From Paraspadella gotoi (taxonomy: Eukaryota > Chaetognatha), in the NCBI GenBank assembly GCA_051294375.1, contig CM119263.1, forward strand, positions 30,319,376 through 30,383,375: a DNA stretch of 64,000 nt, given 5' to 3'. The notes beneath the pieces were generated by a model. It was not told the DNA's origin. It saw nothing but the letters and a program-made list of their open reading frames with translations, and made no database searches. Shown one piece after another: positions 58,754 to 64,000 of the stretch; the first letter of the stretch is position 1; every line of letters starts with the position of its first letter. Both the position numbers and the translations under genes were made by a program.

Positions 58754-59285
58754 TTAATCTTCACTATACATTCTGGGTCCCAACCAACTCGCCTTCTGCA
58801 TATCTGTCAAGGTGCAATAAGACTGAGCGTCATACTTGACGCTCATCTTGGGAATCGGGCGAAAGCGCTGCAGCCTCGACAGCTCCTGCCGTCGGCGGCG
58901 GCGGATATCGTCAACCTCCTTCCTTTTCTCTGCCAACTTCAGCAGCAGCAAATCATCGAACTCCTGAAGGAAAAACAGGAAGTGGGTAAAATTGAGGTAA
59001 ATACAATTGAGAAAAATGAATACATTAGTAATAAGATGCCAAGCTAAAAGTAAATAGGGAACACTTTACATTATCTTCCATATAACTTTATAAGATATCG
59101 CAGAACTCAGCGAGAGGAGACAAATCAAAGCTGAAGCGACCCACCTCCTGCAACCTCGCCTCTTCCTTGATCGGCTTAATCTTGGCCGGCTCCAACGGTT
59201 CGATCATCTGGTCCAATCCTCTGGGATTCCAGTTCTCCGTCGCCGGGACGCGTTTCTGATGATTCGGAGGTGGAAATCGCGGCAT
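58754..59285 (-). CDS. Small charged protein of unknown function
   Basis: Two exons, 59145-59285 and 58754-58963, give 351 bp and 116 aa with clean GT-AG signals and phase 0. The N-terminus is proline-rich (MPRFPPPNHQKR), followed by ENWNPRGLDQMIEPLEP, a charged helix (KLAEKRKEVDDIRRRRRQEL) and a C-terminus SWLGPRMYSED. There is no signal peptide or membrane segment. I do not recognise the family. The layout (short proline/arginine-rich head, helix, aromatic tail) would suit a small microtubule-associated or ciliary protein, but that is a guess. Confidence 0.6.
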
Positions 59286-59506
59286 TTTTCCGAGATGAAA
59301 CCACTTTTTACCATTAAAGGCTGATAATCGAATGTCCCAACAGATTAAATTAAATGACACGCGGAATATGACTTGTTGAAGACGCTGTCTGATTCCGATG
59401 CGAGAAAAAAGGCTTCTTTATTGTCACTAATTTAGACCGGTGATTGTTTACAATGATCGAAAAAGAAGGGCAAAAAAATAAAGGGGATAAAATTCAAGTA
59501 CCCCTA

Positions 59507-59784
59507 CTATTGGCTAATTCCAATTTTCAAAGCAGGTGATAATACTATGGCGATAACAGAGACGTAAGTACAATAATTGTCTTTGTAGGAAGTTCTGAAT
59601 CCGCCAGTAGAATTGTCAACGACATGATACAATTTTTTTTCTGTAAAGGAAAAGATAAAAACAACATGAATATAAAATATTGTGATACAATCGCGTTTTG
59701 ATATGAGTCTCCCTCACCATCGCGTTTTCCCACCCGCCGAACCGGAGGCGGCCATACTCTTTCCTGGTTCAGCGGCCAAATCAT
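59507..59784 (-). CDS. Possible small gene, unknown function
   Basis: Two exons, 59718-59784 and 59507-59640, joined in phase, would encode 66 aa beginning MIWPLNQERVWPPPVRR and containing YHVVDNSTGGFRTSYKDNY. The frame is open upstream of the Met for about 12 codons. The combination of a WPPP-type motif with a tyrosine-rich STGGFRTSY motif is reminiscent of short ciliary microtubule proteins, and the next gene is CFAP45 on the opposite strand. There is no firm family match. Confidence 0.35.
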
Positions 59785-60446
59785 TTCCCGCCAATCGGAG
59801 CTCTCAATGAAAACAGAGGATTTAGAGGATTTTTATAGTTTTTTTGAAGAAACCCCTACAGGACATTATTACAATATCGGGAATTATAAAAATATAATTA
59901 CATTTATAAACTTACTAAAAGATATGGTTTTACGAAAAACTTTTTGATTTATAGACGATATTTCCCTAGTTAATTATTGTTGAAGCGTCAAGGTTAAAAA
60001 TTGCGTTCTCATGCACTCTACGTTGATTGGCTAATCTTTAACTTATCCGATTGTCCTCCACCAATTATAAACGCGTTGAAGTGTATCGTGTTCGATTATT
60101 GGATCTCAAATCCGACGAATAGAAAAGCGGAAAAATTCGGTTCAACCAATCAGAATCGCGCCCGTCGCCTAGCGACATCGTCAACTAACGAAGGAACGGA
60201 AAACACAAACAGGCTCACTTACCCAGTTACCATTATTATACTTTCGAAATTTAAGAATAAGGTTACAGTTGTAGTTTATAAAGCTGTTAAAGAAAAACTA
60301 GCGTTCTAAATTTTGACAATAGCATAATTTTCCTCCCTACAACTAACTTCTCTCGAAAAATGCATCGTGATATTGATCTAATCTAGTATTAAAGCAAAAT
60401 TTATCGTAAAAATTAGAAAAAAACTTCATCGCATTTACGGGACGCA
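59785..60446. other. Divergent region upstream of CFAP45
   Basis: 660 bp between the small minus-strand gene and the CFAP45 start codon. It should hold the CFAP45 promoter and possibly a 5' UTR exon. A short (GAATT)n-like run lies just after the start codon in intron 1. No other feature recognised. Confidence 0.5.
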
Positions 60447-62904
60447 ATGGTAAGAAAATCGAATTGAATTGAATTGAATTGAATGCCATTTCTATTCCCT
60501 AAATTTTATTTTTAATCTTTTGAAAAAAAATTAGCCTTCGAGTGGCGAAGCGTCCGTCGCTACGGCGAAATCTTTTTCCTCCCGGCGTTCTGTCGGTCGA
60601 TACAGAACCGTCGCTCACGCCTCCAAAGTGGACGAGGCTCTCTTCGGTCGTCCGCTCAACAAACAGGTTCGAACATTACCATTTTCCGGACCATCAATCA
60701 ATCAATCACTCATTCGATCCTTCTCCATACAGTTCATCGATCAGCGTCGCAAGGAGAGAATGAATCGAGAACTGGCCGACTTTCCCATCATCCAAGATGC
60801 GCTGGAAAAGAAGCAGCAGCGTCAGGCCGACGCAGATCGGGAGATCTACAATGTCGTCACTAAAGATCTCGTCCGGAAACTCAAGTCAGTGAAATCGGAA
60901 TAACGTGGGAGGGATTAAATATTCTTTTAGTGAACTAAAAAGGTTTCGTTAATTTTTGCTTGTGAATAGGTATTGGAGAAATCATACATGTGTGGCAGCA
61001 AGACTTAAAGCTGCCTCACTGCTGTCCATCCTCAGCCTCGTCTCAATGGCTGAGCAGGCTAAATCATCTCATTCCATCCGTGCGTCCCGGGTTCAATCCC
61101 CGGGTATCCCGGTTCTGGCTTAAATGTGACGGTGCCGGTATAAACATGCCAGTGACAGGAGGCGGTCACTGAGGGTCCGCAGCCCCTACGCCAGTTAGTG
61201 AGATACCCCGCGCCCCGGGTATCACAGGCTATCCTCCCGTTGCCATAAGTGGTGAGCCCTACTATCGAACACGCAACCGTTGCGCACCGTGCGCCCACGC
61301 TTACATCGCTTAGGGTATGCATATCACGCCTATGCCCTACTTCTCTGGTAACGCTCCAGACTCGCTCGCTCGCTCGCCCGCTCGCTCTCACTATGGCAAT
61401 GAGATCAAAACCTTCTCTCAGACATCTCCTCAGGATTGAGGCCCCTGTGGAGAAGTCTGGTGGGGGGATCCTGTGGCAGCAAGACTTAAAGCTGCCTCAC
61501 TGCTGTCCATCCTCAGCCTCGTCTCAATGGCTGAGCAGGCTAAATCATCTCATTCCATCCATGCGTCCCGGGTTCAATCCCTGGGTATCCCATTTCTGGC
61601 TTAAATGTGACGGTGCCGGTATAAACATGCCAGTGACAGGAGGCGGTCACTGAGGGTCCGCAGCCCCTACGCCAGTTAGTGAGATACCCCGCGCCCCGGG
61701 TATCACAGGCTATCCTCCCGTTGCCATACATGTCAATATCATGCACTTGAAAAAGTTTATCGTCGCTTATCCGATTTCCTTTCTTCATGACATTGTTTAC
61801 TCTGAAAAGTGAATTGTTTTCGAGTACAGGGTGCCGCGTGAGGCGCCACCGGGACACAACGTCATGATCGACGCGCTTGAATTGGGGAGAATCAAGAACA
61901 ACGCGCGCGTCATCACCGACGCAGAGATGGAGGCCAACGCCAAGAAGCTCAAGGAAATCAACGAGCTCATGGAGGTTTGTTGTAGTTGTTGTTGTTGTCG
62001 TTGAAGTGTGAGGACGACAGATGGGGGTTAGGTTTCGATCATAATAAACAAAATACGATTGAATGTTTTCGATTTCCGCTTCTGTTTTCCCTCAGCTGCC
62101 ACCCGAGGGCGGTTGCCCGAAGATGCTGTGATCTTTCGCCTTTGAGCATTTCTTAGAAATCGATATTGATTTTCAAATCTTTTTTTATCTGATGAGTCAA
62201 TGAGGGGAAAATACAAACGGAAATCGATTCTTCGAAAATAGTGACTTTTTTTTTTGAAAGGAACTTTAGAAATTAGACATTAGATGAATTATGTTTCTTA
62301 CTCCAGCATGACTGAGTATCTCTTTCATTCCTTCTTTCTTGTTGTTTATCTTTCTTTCTCTCTCTCTTTCTATCCATTATTGTTCAAATCCTCCCACACA
62401 TTCCCCACCGCCACCATCCCCTTTGCCCCAATCTCCCCTCCGTCACCCCCACAGGACCAAGCCCACGAACGCAAGAAGCAACTTAAGGACTTCGACCTCG
62501 TCCGCGGTCACAACGAGCAGCTCAACGACCTGGAGGAGGAGGCGAAGAAGAAGGCGGAGGCGCTGCTGCAGATGGCGGAGCGGCAGCGGATGGAGCAGGA
62601 GGACGAGATCAAGCATCTCAACGAGCTCATCCAAGAAGCCAAGTGTCACGCCATCAGGGACATGCAAGTCGTCGAACGACAGCAGATCAGCAACGAGATC
62701 AGTGAGGATTAATTGCAGTTTGATTGGACTGATTGATCGAATGGTTGAATCGCTAATTGATGACGTAATTGATGATGTAATGATTGACTGAAGTGATGAA
62801 TGATTGACTAGTTGATTTACTTATTCGTTTACGTATGTTTGATTAAAATATTTATTGGTTGATTTATAGAGTTGATTGAGGGATCAATTGAATCTTTTAT
62901 CTAT

Positions 62905-62955
<51 letters not shown>

Positions 62956-64000
62956 TTTGTCTCTAATCTCAGAGTCGGAAGAGAATCGTTTGGACCAAAT
63001 GATGGAAGCGGAGAGACTTAATTCCATCCGAGTTCAGGAGGCGATGGAGGAAAGGAAAAAAATGGAGCGGATGGAGGTAAGTTAATGAATGAAGAGGAGG
63101 AGGCGAGGAAGTGGTAAGGGTTAAAATAAATCAAATATGCAAAATAATAAAGGAGATTATTGCCTCATTAATCTTTCGAATAATACGTCTAATAATGAAA
63201 ATAGATCGCTTTGTTCGAGGCCGCTTGTATTTTAGATTATTTTAAGCATCGTTTACTTCCATGTTTTAAATTTTGTTTCTTCCACTGTTTTGTCCTCCGT
63301 TTCTTTCTCAGTCTTGTCCTCTGTTTTATCCTCTGTTTTCTCAGCCTGGCCTCGTTTCGTTTCCAGGGCGCGGCGGTGATCGTGCAGCAAATCAAAGAGA
63401 ACGAAGAGCAACGAGTCCTGGACATGGAGAAGAAAGATCGGGAGAAGGAGGCCGTCAGAGGTCACCTCAAGGAATTGCACAATGAGGACCTCAAGATTAT
63501 AGAGAAGAGGAGGATGGATCAGTTCAAGCTCAAGTGAGAAGACGACGACGTCGACGACAAAGACGACGACGACGAAAGTCGATCCTGACTGACGTCGTCG
63601 TCGTTGTTGTTCTTGTTAATTCTCTCCCTAATTTGATTTGAGACGATGGAAGATGATTAGAGATGATTAGAGATAATGGAAAAAGAGAGCCTATCATTTA
63701 AAAAAAAAAAAGAAGAACGAAAGCTAAAAAGAAACGCTGAGCTTTAATATTGAACTTTGGAAGCGCCATTTTTTTTTATTTCTTTTTCTTCTCAATGGTT
63801 TAGTTAATCTAAAAGTTTACTAACCGGTCTTTATACAATCATACAAGACCCTCAACATTCCCCGCCCGCCTCAATCACCACCCCTACCCCTCATCTCCAT
63901 CCACACCTCCCCCTCTCCCCTCTCCTCCCCCCTCCTCTCTAGACAAGAGCTTGACGTCGCCAATCAGGAGATCATGAGACAAAGGCAACTCATGAAGGAG
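60447..64000 (+). CDS. CFAP45: Cilia- and flagella-associated protein 45 (CCDC19), partial
   Basis: Microtubule inner protein of ciliary doublets. Exons: 60447-60449 (the ATG alone), 60535-60666, 60733-60884, 61830-61974, 62455-62701, 62973-63076, 63367-63533 and 63943 to the right edge; the gene continues off the window. About 335 codons are present. The N-terminus carries the family signature GRYRTVAHASKVDEALFG. Then come long coiled-coil exons with the conserved EAKCHAIRDMQVVERQQI and EENRLDQMMEAERLNSI stretches. The first coding exon ends directly after the start codon (ATG|GTAAGA), so the initiator is one splice away from the rest. A dimeric SINE fills most of the intron before 61830. 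Confidence 0.92.
60991..61728 (+). mobile_element. Dimeric tRNA-like SINE in CFAP45 intron
   Basis: Two direct copies of a ~258-bp unit (60991-61248 and 61472-61728) are separated by a 223-bp spacer. Each starts TGTGGCAGCAAGACTTAAAG. Each carries a tRNA-like A box (TGGCTGAGCAGG) and B box (GGTTCAATCCC) with an 11-bp tRNA-like T-arm context, and ends CTCCCGTTGCCATA. CATACATG occurs just before the first copy and at the end of the second, consistent with one target-site duplication around the whole dimer. No poly-A tail is seen. Confidence 0.75.
62898..62959 (+). repeat. (ATTT)n microsatellite
   Basis: About fifteen uninterrupted ATTT units in a CFAP45 intron, ending 13 bp before the acceptor of exon 62973-63076, where it may serve as part of the pyrimidine-rich tract. 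Confidence 0.95.
63534..63942. other. CFAP45 intron with no further features
   Basis: 409-bp intron, rich in GAC/GTC trinucleotides at its start and C/T-rich before the acceptor. No repeat pair or RNA gene recognised. Confidence 0.6.

Noticed and set aside
60991-61727. A functional tRNA gene at the A/B boxes
   Set aside because: The anticodon arm and acceptor stem do not fold properly around TGGCTGAGCAGG...GGTTCAATCCC, and the two copies are embedded in a longer repeated unit; SINE is the better call.

Overview
The window is nuclear DNA from a ciliated animal. Every recognisable gene is split by short GT-AG introns (many 50-300 bp, a few GC-AG). The genes are typical animal housekeeping, centriole and cilium genes, and intergenic gaps are often only 200-600 bp. 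Exons are GC-richer than the AT-rich introns. Nothing seen fixes the phylum. The density and the extreme gene nesting are only a loose hint of a compact, early-branching animal genome. No bacterial, viral or CRISPR features are present.

Layout. 1-10.8 kb: a Patched-like sterol-sensing-domain gene and the last exon of ribophorin I (RPN1) appear twice, as two nearly identical ~5-kb blocks separated by a 25-N gap. The rest of RPN1 runs to 14.63 kb. Each block carries one copy of a ~2.35-kb GC-rich retroelement inside the RPN1 intron. The element has inverted terminal repeats and an internal complementary region, the architecture of DIRS-type tyrosine-recombinase retrotransposons. 14.8-20.5 kb: DIS3/RRP44 (exosome nuclease). 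21.0-26.7 kb: centlein. 28.2-54.5 kb: a rhodanese plus dual-specificity phosphatase gene of MAP-kinase-phosphatase type, the first of two plus-strand genes. Its 24.5-kb first intron contains seven complete genes on the opposite strand: TFIIS, a membrane-anchored cyclophilin, EB1, MLH1, WDR11, PUM3 and a C2H2 zinc-finger protein. 56.1-59.8 kb: an unrecognised proline/serine-rich AT-hook-like protein and two small unrecognised genes. 60.4 kb to the right edge: CFAP45 on the plus strand, truncated by the window, with a dimeric tRNA-like SINE in an intron.

Exon models were built by hand from splice signals, reading phase and protein-family knowledge. For RPN1, DIS3, CNTLN, TCEA, the cyclophilin, EB1, MLH1, WDR11, PUM3, the zinc-finger gene and the phosphatase, the summed exon lengths are exact multiples of three and the resulting proteins are close to, or explainably longer than, their human counterparts. 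UTRs were not mapped.

The genes do not form one pathway. Common themes are nuclear RNA processing and repair (DIS3, TFIIS, PUM3, MLH1), ER protein maturation (RPN1, cyclophilin) and microtubule/centriole/cilium biology (centlein, EB1, WDR11, CFAP45). The most unusual points are the nested seven-gene intron, the DIRS-like element (with further copies apparently hidden behind the 10-N gaps in MLH1 and WDR11 introns), and the duplicated block whose gap lies inside a long foldback repeat.
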